A stretch of 33,170 nucleotides of DNA from the NCBI GenBank assembly GCA_035525495.1, contig DATLED010000045.1, positions 1 through 33,170 on the forward strand. The letters are read 5' to 3'. The notes beneath the pieces were generated by a model. That model worked only from the letters and a program-made list of their open reading frames with translations, was not told the origin of the DNA and did no database searches. Below, in pieces: positions 22,010 through 31,111 of this stretch; position 1 is the first letter of the stretch, and every line of letters begins with the position of its first letter. This DNA is from DATLED01 sp035525495 (GTDB taxonomy: Bacteria > Actinomycetota > Acidimicrobiia > Acidimicrobiales > CADCTF01). The position numbers were made by a program, and so were the translations under genes.

Positions 22010-23136
22010 GCGGTCTTGGACTTCACCTCGCCCTCGGCAAGGGCGAACATCTCGTATTCCTCCCCCGTGTCTGCCCAGTCCTCGAACTGAATAACGCCCA
22101 ATTCCTGGAACTTGGTCCGCAGCCACCCGTCGGCCGCGTCCAACAGCCCGAGCTTCTTGCAGTTCGGCACGATCTTCGAGAACAGCATCGACTGGAAGAC
22201 CAACCGCTCCGGCGCCTGGAGCACGAGCGGCACGGCGACCTTGGGGGCGATGCCCATCCGGTCCCACACCTCCTGCTGCAGGAAGCGGTCGCGCATCCGG
22301 ACCGCCGCCTCGAAGGCGAACTCCTGCCGCTCGCGCAGCTCGGCCGCGTTCAGCTCCTTGTAGTACTCCTGCAGGCTGAGAACACCGAACGCAACGTGGC
22401 GCGCCTCATCGGACATGACGTAACGCAGCAGCTGCTTGAGGAGCGGCTCGGTCGTCATCTGGTGGATGAACCCGAAGGCAGCCAAGGCCAGGCCCTCGAC
22501 CATGATCTGCATGCCGAGGTAGGTCATGTCCCACCGCGAGTCGCCGATGATGTCGTCGAGCAGCATCTTGAGGTGGGCGTTCACCGGATAGTGGCCGGTG
22601 AGCTTGGTGTCGAGGTACTTGGCGAACACCTCGACGTGTCGGGCCTCGTCCATCACCTGCGTCGACGCGTAGTACTTGGCGTCGATCCACGGCACGGTCT
22701 CGACGATCTTTGCCGTGCAGACGAGGGCGCCCTGCTCGCCGTGCATGAACTGCGACAGCGTCCAGTTCTGGGACTCGACGCCGAACTGGACCCATTCCTT
22801 CTCGGTCCACGTGGCCATCGGGGTGCCGGACACGTCGATCCCGGAGTCCGGGCCGATGTTGCCGCCGGCGTTGGCCATCACGACCTGCTCCTGGTCGACG
22901 ACGGTCTCCCAGGGAAGGTCGGTCTCGCCGTTCCACATCGAGGTCTTGGCCTTCTCGTACAGGCGGTTGAGCTTCGGGCGGGCGCCCTTCTCGTAGTCCC
23001 ACGTGAAGATGGCGTCGGCGTTGTCCTTCACCGTCGAGATCGTGGCGTGGATGTCGGTGTTCGACACCGAAAGGATCGCCTCGAGGTCGTTGATGTCGTC
23101 GCGGCCGATGATCGACTTGTTGTCGCTGAGCGTCAT
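22006..23136 (-). CDS. Ferritin-like diiron oxygenase (AurF/R2-like) of unknown substrate
   Basis: Protein of 376 residues with two copies of E-x28-DExRH, the complete carboxylate-bridged diiron site: E134 (MHGEQ) with D163-EARH167, and E214 (MVEG) with D243-EARH247. This matches the spacing used by AurF-type N-oxygenases and the R2-like group, and both DEARH repeats are perfect. The MSDEARHVAFG region and the C-terminal helical part, about residues 260-345, are normal for the fold. There is no transit peptide. Substrates in such families include aryl amines and fatty acids; none can be assigned here. ATG at 23134-23136 has AAGGAG 7 nt upstream, a strong site. The TetR gene ends 20 nt upstream, so the two form an operon. 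Confidence 0.85.
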   Translation of the reverse strand: MTLSDNKSIIGRDDINDLEAILSVSNTDIHATISTVKDNADAIFTWDYEKGARPKLNRLYEKAKTSMWNGETDLPWETVVDQEQVVMANAGGNIGPDSGIDVSGTPMATWTEKEWVQFGVESQNWTLSQFMHGEQGALVCTAKIVETVPWIDAKYYASTQVMDEARHVEVFAKYLDTKLTGHYPVNAHLKMLLDDIIGDSRWDMTYLGMQIMVEGLALAAFGFIHQMTTEPLLKQLLRYVMSDEARHVAFGVLSLQEYYKELNAAELRERQEFAFEAAVRMRDRFLQQEVWDRMGIAPKVAVPLVLQAPERLVFQSMLFSKIVPNCKKLGLLDAADGWLRTKFQELGVIQFEDWADTGEEYEMFALAEGEVKSKTA

Positions 23137-23155
23137 GGATGGGCTCCTTGGGGGG

Positions 23156-23737
23156 TCAGATGGGGATCAGGAGGCCGGGGAGGACGAACGCCCTCACGAG
23201 CCGGCGGACGGAGGAGTCGTCGGTGAGGCGAACACCGACGGAGGGGCAGCACGTGTGGCTGATGACGATGCGGGCGACGCTCTCGGCGAGCGCGGCCGCA
23301 TCGGCCGGCGCGAGGAACCGTTCGAACATCGGGCCCCCGACGTCGCGCACGCGGCCGAGCAGCGCATCGAGGTGGTGGAAGGCGAGGTGCGGGAGGACGA
23401 GGCCAGGCTCGTGGGCGAGGAGGAACTGGAACGCGGCGTGGTCCTCGAGGTGGCGAGCGATCGAGCCGATGGCGCCCACGACGGCGTCCTCGAGGTCGGA
23501 CGCCCGGTCGACGGTCGCGCGTGCGGCGGCTTCGAGGCGCGCCAACTCGCGGTCGGCGAGGGCCGAGAACAGCGCGTCCTTGCCCCCGCCTGGGAAGGCG
23601 CGGTAGAGGGTCGCCCGGCTCGACCCCGCTTCGCGCGCGACGTCCTCGAGGGCGGTCTTGGTCAGCCCCCAGCGGGCGATGCAGCGGAGGGCGGCATCGG
23701 CCAGCGCATCACGGATGTCGTGAACGGTCTCCGCCAT
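23156..23737 (-). CDS. TetR-family transcriptional regulator (1), beside the diiron gene
   Basis: Protein of 193 residues with an N-terminal TetR helix-turn-helix at about residues 12-48 (ALRCIARWGLTKTALEDVAREAGSSRATLYRAF) and a helical ligand domain. It is followed by the diiron oxygenase 20 bp downstream, so it likely controls that gene and itself. The ATG at 23735-23737 has no Shine-Dalgarno. A 29-bp imperfect palindrome, with arms starting GACGGT, overlaps its candidate promoter directly upstream, so it is a strong candidate autorepressor. It is paralogous in layout to the second TetR gene 33 bp upstream, but the two ligand domains differ. Confidence 0.9.
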   Translation of the reverse strand: MAETVHDIRDALADAALRCIARWGLTKTALEDVAREAGSSRATLYRAFPGGGKDALFSALADRELARLEAAARATVDRASDLEDAVVGAIGSIARHLEDHAAFQFLLAHEPGLVLPHLAFHHLDALLGRVRDVGGPMFERFLAPADAAALAESVARIVISHTCCPSVGVRLTDDSSVRRLVRAFVLPGLLIPI

Positions 23738-23743
23738 CGATGA

Positions 23744-23772
23744 GACGGTAAGGCGATTTCTGTCTCACCGTC
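23744..23772. promoter_or_regulatory. Probable TetR operator overlapping the TetR-1 promoter
   Basis: GACGGTAAGGC (23744-23754) and GTCTCACCGTC (23762-23772) are inverted copies matching at 9 of 11 positions, with a 7-bp spacer. On the minus strand it spans TTGACG (23774-23769), a -35-like box, and TACCGT (23750-23745), a -10-like box 18 bp later, which ends 7 nt before the ATG of the 23156-23737 gene. It also overlaps the stop codon of the upstream TetR gene. Confidence 0.6.
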
Positions 23773-24340
23773 AAACCTGTCGCACGATGCCCGCCAGCAA
23801 CGAGTCGGCGAGGCGGCGGGCGTCGGCCCGGTCGGCGAGGTCCCACCCGCCTTGTCCGCTGATGTGGCTGAGGACCATCCGGGCGAGGTGCTCGGCGGCG
23901 ACGTCGGGGTCGATGCCCTCCTGCAGCGTGGCGCGTTGCATGGCGAGGGCGAGGAACTGCTTCACGAGCGCGATGACACGGGCGCTCTGCGTCGTGAGCA
24001 TCGGCAGCAACCGATCGGGCTCGGTCTCGAGGATCTTCTGGAGGACGTCGTGGTCGTCGACCGCGCGGTGGGCGAAGACGAGCGCGTCGGTGAGGAGTTC
24101 GGCGAGATCCGTGTGGTGGGCGACCGCCCGCGTCAGCCGGTCGAAGAAGCGTCCGGCCTCCCACGCCACGACCTCACGGATGAGTTGGTCCTTGCCGAGC
24201 GGGAAGTGGCGGTAGACGGTGGCGCGAGAGAGGTGGGCTTCGCGGCCGACGTCCTCCATCGTCGTCTTCGCCAATCCGGAGCGGGCGACGCAGGAGTAGG
24301 CGGCCTCGAGGAGGCGTTCCTTCGACGGCGGTGGCGCCAC
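23771..24340 (-). CDS. TetR-family transcriptional regulator (2)
   Basis: Protein of 189 residues. The N-terminal HTH is at about residues 10-47 (AAYSCVARSGLAKTTMEDVGREAHLSRATVYRHFP) with a long helical ligand domain. GTG at 24338-24340 was chosen because nothing else in frame gives a sensible start. The upstream gene stops (TAG 24343-24345) 2 nt before it. The ligand domain has the TetR_C-like run FFDRLTRAVAHHTDLAELLTDALVFAHRAV. It could regulate the neighbouring diiron, FG-GAP or dehydrogenase genes; the sequence does not say which. It is transcribed from the upstream FG-GAP gene or from inside it, as no separate promoter box was seen. Confidence 0.88.
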   Translation of the reverse strand: MAPPPSKERLLEAAYSCVARSGLAKTTMEDVGREAHLSRATVYRHFPLGKDQLIREVVAWEAGRFFDRLTRAVAHHTDLAELLTDALVFAHRAVDDHDVLQKILETEPDRLLPMLTTQSARVIALVKQFLALAMQRATLQEGIDPDVAAEHLARMVLSHISGQGGWDLADRADARRLADSLLAGIVRQV

Positions 24341-24342
24341 GC

Positions 24343-25239
24343 CTAGACGGACGAGGCGGGTACGGCGCCCCGCTCGACCCGCTTGGGGGCCGTCGCCCTC
24401 CAAGCGCCGCCGGCGAAGCGGATCGCGACCTCGTCGTACCCGTCGCCGGCAGCGGACCACGTCGTCAGCGCTCCCTGGGCGGTCTGCGCGACGCCGTGGC
24501 TGAGGTCGCGGTGGACGACGACGTTGGCGGCGGCGGCGTCGACGAGATCGACGGCGAGATCACGCGCCGCGCCCTGTCGGTGGAACCCGAAGGCGAGCTC
24601 GGGCTGGCCGTCGCCGGAGACGTCCTCACCGCGCACGCCGACACTCGTCCACGCGGTGCCCGCATCGTCGGCGGCGAAGAGGACGGTCGACCACTGGCCG
24701 GCCGTCTGCTCCTTGAGCACGAGGACGCGTGTCGCCTTGCCCTTGGTCTCGACGACCCACAGCAGGGCCGTGCCGCTCGACCTCAGTGCCCCGCAGTTGG
24801 CGATCTTCCAGCCCGCATCGTTGGCGGACGCACACCCCTTCGCCTTGTCGACGGGGCGGGTCGCGGCGCTGGCCGGTCGGGCGAGCAGCGCGCCCTTGCC
24901 GTCGACGGTCGTCGTGCCGACGGACGACGCGGCAGAGAGGCCGGTCGTCCCCGACGCCGTCCGGGGCGCTGCAGGTGTGGCCGAGGGGGGCGCCGTCGGG
25001 GGCGGGGCCTCGGTGGCGTTCGGGACGGGGACGCCGGTCGTCACGGGGAGGACCGGCAGCGTCGTCTCGGACGAGGAGTCCGTGGTCGTCGTCGTGGCGG
25101 GCGCGTCCCGGGCGGGTCCCTCGACGGCGAGGCGATCGCCGGCGCGGCCGTCGCCTCCGCGGGTCAGGAGGAGGAGGAGCACGAGGATGGCGGACACGCC
25201 GCCGACGCCGCCGAGGACGCGGCGCTGGACGACAGTCAC
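24343..25239 (-). CDS. Membrane-anchored or secreted protein with FG-GAP-like repeats
   Basis: Protein of 298 residues. One hydrophobic helix near the N-terminus (about residues 8-26, LGGVGGVSAILVLLLLL) is followed by a Thr/Pro/Ala-rich linker to about residue 140. An extracytoplasmic domain follows with VRGEDVSGDGQPELAFGFHRQG, a Ca-binding FG-GAP/VCBS-like repeat, and SAAGDGYDEVAIRF, a second weaker one. C-x14-C-type cysteines (GCASANDAGWKIANCG) could form a disulfide. The open frame extends upstream past GTG 25237-25239 but only through the divergent promoter region; TAGCTT lies 7 nt before the GTG. The function is unknown. It is divergent to the DedA-like gene. Confidence 0.75.
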   Translation of the reverse strand: MTVVQRRVLGGVGGVSAILVLLLLLTRGGDGRAGDRLAVEGPARDAPATTTTTDSSSETTLPVLPVTTGVPVPNATEAPPPTAPPSATPAAPRTASGTTGLSAASSVGTTTVDGKGALLARPASAATRPVDKAKGCASANDAGWKIANCGALRSSGTALLWVVETKGKATRVLVLKEQTAGQWSTVLFAADDAGTAWTSVGVRGEDVSGDGQPELAFGFHRQGAARDLAVDLVDAAAANVVVHRDLSHGVAQTAQGALTTWSAAGDGYDEVAIRFAGGAWRATAPKRVERGAVPASSV

Positions 25240-25246
25240 GGGTTCG

Positions 25247-25252
25247 AAGCTA
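25247..25252 (-). promoter_or_regulatory. Candidate -10 box for leaderless FG-GAP gene
   Basis: TAGCTT (TANNNT) ends 7 nt before the GTG at 25237-25239 in the 63-bp divergent gap. Confidence 0.4.
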
Positions 25253-25289
25253 CCGGCCTCTCCCCGCCGATCGAGGGACCCGGACCCGC

Positions 25290-25295
25290 TACGTT
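25290..25295 (+). promoter_or_regulatory. Candidate -10 box for leaderless DedA-like gene
   Basis: TACGTT (TANNNT) ends 7 nt before the ATG at 25303, and there is no Shine-Dalgarno. Confidence 0.4.
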
Positions 25296-25302
25296 CGATC
25301 CG

Positions 25303-25995
25303 ATGGAGCCGACGAGCGACGCCCCACGGCCGCACCGGCTCCGCCTACGGATCCTCCTCGGGCTCATCGTGCTGTTGACGGCCGTGAACGCCGTCGGGGA
25401 CGTGCTCGCCGCTGGTCTCGTCGAGGAGCACCCGCTCTGGCTGATCGCCCTGAACAGCCGCAAGCGCTGGATCGCCCTGGTCGCCCCGCACACCTCGCTG
25501 CTCCCGTTCTTCGTCGTCGCCGTCCTGCGCCAGCTCCTCTCGGACCCGCTGTACTACGGGATCGGCCGCTGGTACGGGGACGCAGGCACGCGGTGGCTGG
25601 AGCGCAAGCTGGGCGAGGGCGGCACGTTCATCGGGTGGCTCGAGAGCGGTTTCGCCAAGGCGTCGTGGCCGATGGTCGCGGTCTTCCCGAACCCGATCAT
25701 CTGCATGATGGCCGGCGCCGCCGGCATGCCGCCCCTCCTCTTCGGCATCCTCAACCTCGGCGGCACCGTCGCCACGATCGCGATCATCCGCAAGTTCGGC
25801 GACGTGTTCGATGGACCGATCAAGGCGGTGACCGGTTTCCTCAACGACTATCGCCTCCCGATCATCGCCCTGTCGTTCCTCCTCTTCGGCCTGAACGCGC
25901 TGCTCAACCGCAGAAAGGGGACGTCGGATCTCGAGTCCGTCTCGACCCTCGAACGCGAGCTCGAGGAGGAAGCCGCCCGCGAGCCGCGCGACTAG
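25303..25995 (+). CDS. DedA/VTT-family-like membrane protein
   Basis: Integral membrane protein of 230 residues with a DedA-like core. LPFFVVAVLRQLLSDPLYYGIGRWYGDAGTRWLERKLG resembles the conserved DedA/VTT segment with its R-x4-DP and GRWYG residues. Further helices are at about 14-32, 125-150 (FPNPIICMMAGAAGMPPLLFGILNLGGTVATIAII) and 190-206. A charged tail, SVSTLERELEEEAAREP, follows. DedA proteins are thought to be polyprenyl-phosphate or lipid flippases. ATG at 25303 lies 7 nt after a TACGTT box. Its TAG shares the CTAG palindrome with the TAG of the convergent acyl-CoA dehydrogenase gene (25992-25995). Confidence 0.75.
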   Translation: MEPTSDAPRPHRLRLRILLGLIVLLTAVNAVGDVLAAGLVEEHPLWLIALNSRKRWIALVAPHTSLLPFFVVAVLRQLLSDPLYYGIGRWYGDAGTRWLERKLGEGGTFIGWLESGFAKASWPMVAVFPNPIICMMAGAAGMPPLLFGILNLGGTVATIAIIRKFGDVFDGPIKAVTGFLNDYRLPIIALSFLLFGLNALLNRRKGTSDLESVSTLERELEEEAAREPRD

Positions 25996-27239
25996 TTGCG
26001 GGGGACGTCCTTCCACGGCAGGTCCTTCGACGCGTCGGGCTCCCGCGGCAGTCCGAGGACGCGGTCGCCGAGGATGTTGCGTTGGATCTCCGACGTCCCG
26101 CCCTCGATCGAGTTGCCGCGTGAGCGAAGGAAGGTGCGCACCCGCATGGCGGCGGCGTCGTCGTTCCTGGTCCACGCCGCGGACGTCATCCCCATGATGT
26201 CGACGGAGGCCACCTGCAGCTTCATGTTGTAGGTCGTGGAGTAGAGCTTCCCGACCGATCCTTCCGGGCCCGGCTGACCGCCGGAGCGGCGCACGGCCAT
26301 GGCTCGTTGCATGTTGAGCACCGAGATCTTCCCTTCAGCCCACAGCCTCGTCAGGCGGTCCCGGGTGACGGCGTCCTCCCATCCTCCGGTGGCCTTGGCC
26401 CGTGTCACGAGCTCGTCGGCGCCGATGCGCGGGCGCGACGGGCGCTCCTGGCGGGCGGGGGCGCCCGCCCGCGCAGCCGCGCCGCCGAACGCGCCGGAGA
26501 GCGCGACCCGCTCGTTCATGAGCGTCGTCTGCGCGACCGCCCAGCCGCCACCCTCCGGACCGAGGCGGGCCGAGTCGGGGACGCGCACATCGGAGAGGAA
26601 CACCTCGTTGAACTCGGCGTCGCCGGTGATCTGGCGCAACGGCCGCACGTCGACGCCGGGCGTCTCCATGTCGAGCAGGAAGTAGGTGATGCCCTTGTGC
26701 TTCGGCTGGTCCGGGTGGCTCCGGGCGATCAGCATCCCCCACTTGGAGAGGTGGGCTCCCGACGTCCAGACCTTCTGGCCGTTGACGATCCACTCGTCGC
26801 CGTCGCGCTCGGCGCGCGTCGCCAGACCGGCCACGTCCGACCCGTTCCCGGGCTCAGAGAAGAGCTGACACCACATGTCGCCCTGGGCCATCCGCGTCAG
26901 GTAGAAGGCGCGCTGCTCCGGCGTGCCGTACTCGCGGATCGTCGGAGCGGCGAGGCCGAAGCCGAGGACGTTGAACGAGCGCGGCGCGCGATACCGGTTC
27001 TTCTCCTCCTCGACGATCATCGCCTCCGTCGCGTCCAGCCCGAGGCCGCCTTCCTCCCGCGGCCACGTCGGCTGCGCGTACCCCGCCGCGCCGATCTCGC
27101 GCAGGAACGCCCGCTGGTCGAACCCCTTGGCCGCCTCCCGTAGCGCGTCGTCGTCGCCCGCCTCGGCCGCCGCCACCCACGGCTCGGGCAGGTGGGCCTG
27201 CAGCCACGACCGGACCTCCCCGCGCAGCTGTTCGCTCAT
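25992..27239 (-). CDS. Acyl-CoA dehydrogenase family protein (FadE-type)
   Basis: FAD enzyme of 415 residues, the usual size. The flavin/substrate motif DMWCQLFSEPGNGSDVAGLATRA and GDEWIVNGQKVWTSGAHLSKWGML are typical of actinobacterial FadE proteins. The C-terminal RSRGNSIEGGTSEIQRNILGDRVLGLP contains the catalytic Glu in IEGG. An Arg/Pro-rich insertion, about residues 255-275 (AAARAGAPARQERPSRPRIG), is a lineage feature or loop expansion. ATG at 27237-27239 overlaps the stop of the phosphotransferase as ATGA, so the pair is translated together. The substrate is unknown; a fatty-acid, steroid side-chain or hydroxyacyl-CoA is possible. Confidence 0.93.
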   Translation of the reverse strand: MSEQLRGEVRSWLQAHLPEPWVAAAEAGDDDALREAAKGFDQRAFLREIGAAGYAQPTWPREEGGLGLDATEAMIVEEEKNRYRAPRSFNVLGFGLAAPTIREYGTPEQRAFYLTRMAQGDMWCQLFSEPGNGSDVAGLATRAERDGDEWIVNGQKVWTSGAHLSKWGMLIARSHPDQPKHKGITYFLLDMETPGVDVRPLRQITGDAEFNEVFLSDVRVPDSARLGPEGGGWAVAQTTLMNERVALSGAFGGAAARAGAPARQERPSRPRIGADELVTRAKATGGWEDAVTRDRLTRLWAEGKISVLNMQRAMAVRRSGGQPGPEGSVGKLYSTTYNMKLQVASVDIMGMTSAAWTRNDDAAAMRVRTFLRSRGNSIEGGTSEIQRNILGDRVLGLPREPDASKDLPWKDVPRN

Positions 27240-28258
27240 CGCTTCGTCGTCCCCTTCAAGATCTTCAGCGCCAGCTCGGCGCGGTGGATGGTCTGCGAGC
27301 CGAACATCTCGGCGCCCTTCTTCCCGTCCTCACCCATCGCCCCGGCGGCGTACCGCGCGTAGACGCCCTCGACGATGCAGGCGAGGCGCCAGTGGCCGAA
27401 GGCGGTGTAGTAGTCGAGGTTCGCGGTGTCGCGCCCACTCTTCTCGCGGTAGCGCTCGACGAGCTCGGCGGCCGCGGGGAAACCGGGCGGCTGCGAGTAG
27501 TACACGAGCAGCGTCCCGAGGTCGGCGAGCGGATCCCCGAGGGTGCACAGCTCCCAGTCGAGCACCGCCCGGATGCGACCGTCTCCGCCGACGACCGTGT
27601 TGTCGAGGCGGTAGTCGCCGTGGGCGATCGTGACCTCGGTCTGTTCGGGAACGCTGGCGGCGAGCAACGCGTGGGCCTCGTCGACCGCCGGAGCGGGACG
27701 TCCGCTGCCCGCGTCGCGCATCTGTTGCTGTGAACCCTGGAACTGGCCGTACCACCGCTTCAGCTGGCGCTCGATGTAGCCCTGCGGCCGACCGAGGTCA
27801 CCGAGGCCGACGGCATCGGGATCGACGGCGTGGATCTCGACGAGGACGTCGACCAGATCGTGACCCGCCGACGTCCGAGCCGCGGCGTCGAGGTGGTCCT
27901 CGATCAGCTGAGGCGTCCGCAGCACGTGGCCCTCGACGAAGTCCATCACGTAGAAGGGCCGGCCGTTCACCGATTGGTCCTCGCAGAACCCCAGCGTCCG
28001 CGGGACCGGCACGGCCGTTCCCTGCAGAGCGGAGATGATCCGGTGCTCGCGCGCCATGTCGTGCGCCGTCGCCAGCACGTGGCTCATCGGGGGTCGCCGC
28101 AGGACGAGCCGGCGCCGATCGGCATCCGTGACGGCGAACGTCAGGTTCGAACGTCCGCCGCTGATGAAGGCGAACTCGAACGGCCCGCGCGCACCGTCGA
28201 TGTTGGCCTCGAGCCATGCCGAGACCGGCGCAACGTCGATCCCCTCCAGATTCGCCAC
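27236..28258 (-). CDS. APH-like phosphotransferase (ACAD10/11-N type kinase)
   Basis: Aminoglycoside-phosphotransferase-like kinase of 340 residues. The Brenner catalytic loop is IAHGDYRLDN near residue 214 and the metal-binding Asp is in VLDWELCTLGDPLADLG. The N-lobe (FAFISGGRSNLTFAVTDADRRRLVLRRPP) carries the nucleotide-binding strands and the conserved lysine-equivalent Arg. This subgroup resembles the kinase domain of ACAD10/11 and of the Pseudomonas LvaA enzyme, not antibiotic-modifying enzymes. I chose GTG at 28256-28258; TACCAT lies 8 nt upstream, so it may be leaderless. It is coupled by ATGA to the acyl-CoA dehydrogenase. Confidence 0.85.
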   Translation of the reverse strand: MANLEGIDVAPVSAWLEANIDGARGPFEFAFISGGRSNLTFAVTDADRRRLVLRRPPMSHVLATAHDMAREHRIISALQGTAVPVPRTLGFCEDQSVNGRPFYVMDFVEGHVLRTPQLIEDHLDAAARTSAGHDLVDVLVEIHAVDPDAVGLGDLGRPQGYIERQLKRWYGQFQGSQQQMRDAGSGRPAPAVDEAHALLAASVPEQTEVTIAHGDYRLDNTVVGGDGRIRAVLDWELCTLGDPLADLGTLLVYYSQPPGFPAAAELVERYREKSGRDTANLDYYTAFGHWRLACIVEGVYARYAAGAMGEDGKKGAEMFGSQTIHRAELALKILKGTTKR

Positions 28259-28266
28259 GGTCGCCG

Positions 28267-28272
28267 ATGGTA
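28267..28272 (-). promoter_or_regulatory. Candidate -10 box for leaderless phosphotransferase-dehydrogenase operon
   Basis: TACCAT (TANNNT) ends 8 nt before the GTG at 28256-28258, and no Shine-Dalgarno is present. Confidence 0.45.
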
Positions 28273-28340
28273 ATGCGGTCGCATCAGCCCCGTGCAGTGG
28301 CGCTTCTGGCCAGAACACGCCGCCTGAACGTACGATCGGA

Positions 28341-28360
28341 ACCGACACCCGAGCGTCGGT
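28341..28360 (-). terminator. Weak hairpin after the ABC transporter gene
   Basis: ACCGAC (28341-28346) pairs with GTCGGT (28355-28360) around an 8-nt loop, 13 bp past the ABC transporter stop. The stem is short and has no T-run. Confidence 0.3.
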
Positions 28361-28373
28361 GGGATGGCCGTGC

Positions 28374-30191
<1,818 letters not shown>

Positions 30192-30286
30192 GGCGGCGTC
30201 CTCCTCCCCGGGGTGGCTGCGGGCCGGCGGACCATTGTTCTCGGCAGCGTGCCGCGCGTCGACCGATTTCCAACGAACGGGTGCGA

Positions 30287-31078
30287 CTACAGGCCGAGGA
30301 AGGGCTCCAGGCCGACGGTCACTCCGGGGTGGTCGCCGATCTTCTTGCAGGCGAGCACGACGCCGGGCATGAACGACGAACGGTCGTAGCTGTCGTGGCG
30401 AATCGTGAGGCTCTGACCCTCGGTCCCGAGCAGGACCTCCTGATGGGCGACGAGCCCGTGAAGCCGCACGGAATGGACGCGGATCCCGGCCGCGGCGGCA
30501 CCACCCCGGGCGCCCTCGGCGACGACCTTTGTCGTCAGGTCCTGGCCCCACTCGTCGGACGCCGCCGCCATCAGCTCGGCCGTCCGCATCGCCGTGCCCG
30601 ACGGCGCATCGATCTTCTGGTCGTGGTGGAGCTCGATGATCTCGGCGGTCTCGAACCACGGTGCCGCCAGCTCGGCGAAGCGCATCATCAGGACGGCGCC
30701 GATGGCGAAGTTCGGAGCGATCAAGCAGTTGCTCGACGCGAAGTCGCGGCGGTAACGGTCAAGATCGCCATCGGTGAACCCGGTCGTGCCGACGACGGCA
30801 TGCACGCCGTTCGAAGCGCACCAAGACACGTTCTCCCGGGCGGCGTCGAGGAACGTGAAGTCGACCGCCACCTCGGCTCCGGCCTCGGCCAGGGCGTCGG
30901 CCGACGACGAGATCTGCAGACCGAGGGCGGCGCCCTCGGTGAACTTCGAGACATCGATGCCGGCGTGGTGCGGGTCGACCGCCGCCACCAGTTCGAGCTC
31001 GGGGTCGCGCAACACGGCGGCACACACCGTCGACCCCACCTTTCCGCCCGCTCCGAACACCCCGACGCGCACCGTCAC
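30287..31078 (-). CDS. dapB: 4-hydroxy-tetrahydrodipicolinate reductase
   Basis: NAD(P)H-dependent reductase of 263 residues in lysine/diaminopimelate synthesis. The nucleotide-binding motif VFGAGGKVGS is at residues 7-16. The catalytic ELHHDQKIDAPSGTA contains H151-H152 and K155, with G161-T162 for substrate binding. VGTTGFT near 96-102 and the C-terminal dimer segment RSSFMPGVVLACKKI also match. The start is GTG at 31076-31078. It lies between the M16 peptidase (33-bp gap) and the ABC gene, the same neighbourhood as in mycobacteria (pnp - peptidase - dapB). Confidence 0.97.
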   Translation of the reverse strand: MTVRVGVFGAGGKVGSTVCAAVLRDPELELVAAVDPHHAGIDVSKFTEGAALGLQISSSADALAEAGAEVAVDFTFLDAARENVSWCASNGVHAVVGTTGFTDGDLDRYRRDFASSNCLIAPNFAIGAVLMMRFAELAAPWFETAEIIELHHDQKIDAPSGTAMRTAELMAAASDEWGQDLTTKVVAEGARGGAAAAGIRVHSVRLHGLVAHQEVLLGTEGQSLTIRHDSYDRSSFMPGVVLACKKIGDHPGVTVGLEPFLGL

Positions 31079-31111
31079 GCCGCCGAGCGTACGCCGCCGC
31101 CGAACCGACGG

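Noticed and set aside
9810..23754. Octamer GGTAAGGC in four gaps (9810-9817, 13344-13351 reversed, 17426-17433, 23747-23754)
   Set aside because: It sits at differing distances and in differing orientations. It is explained as a Shine-Dalgarno at one site and as part of -10 boxes or an operator at others. About one copy is expected by chance, so the excess is small and I could not search exhaustively.
27236..28258. Reading the phosphotransferase as an aminoglycoside-resistance gene
   Set aside because: The APH fold is shared by many metabolic kinases; coupling to an acyl-CoA dehydrogenase and the GGRSNLTF-type N-lobe favour the ACAD-associated kinase group.
30192..30659. Upstream extension of the ABC transporter frame
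   Set aside because: It overlaps dapB in a different frame, and ATG 30189-30191 has a strong GGAGGAGG site.
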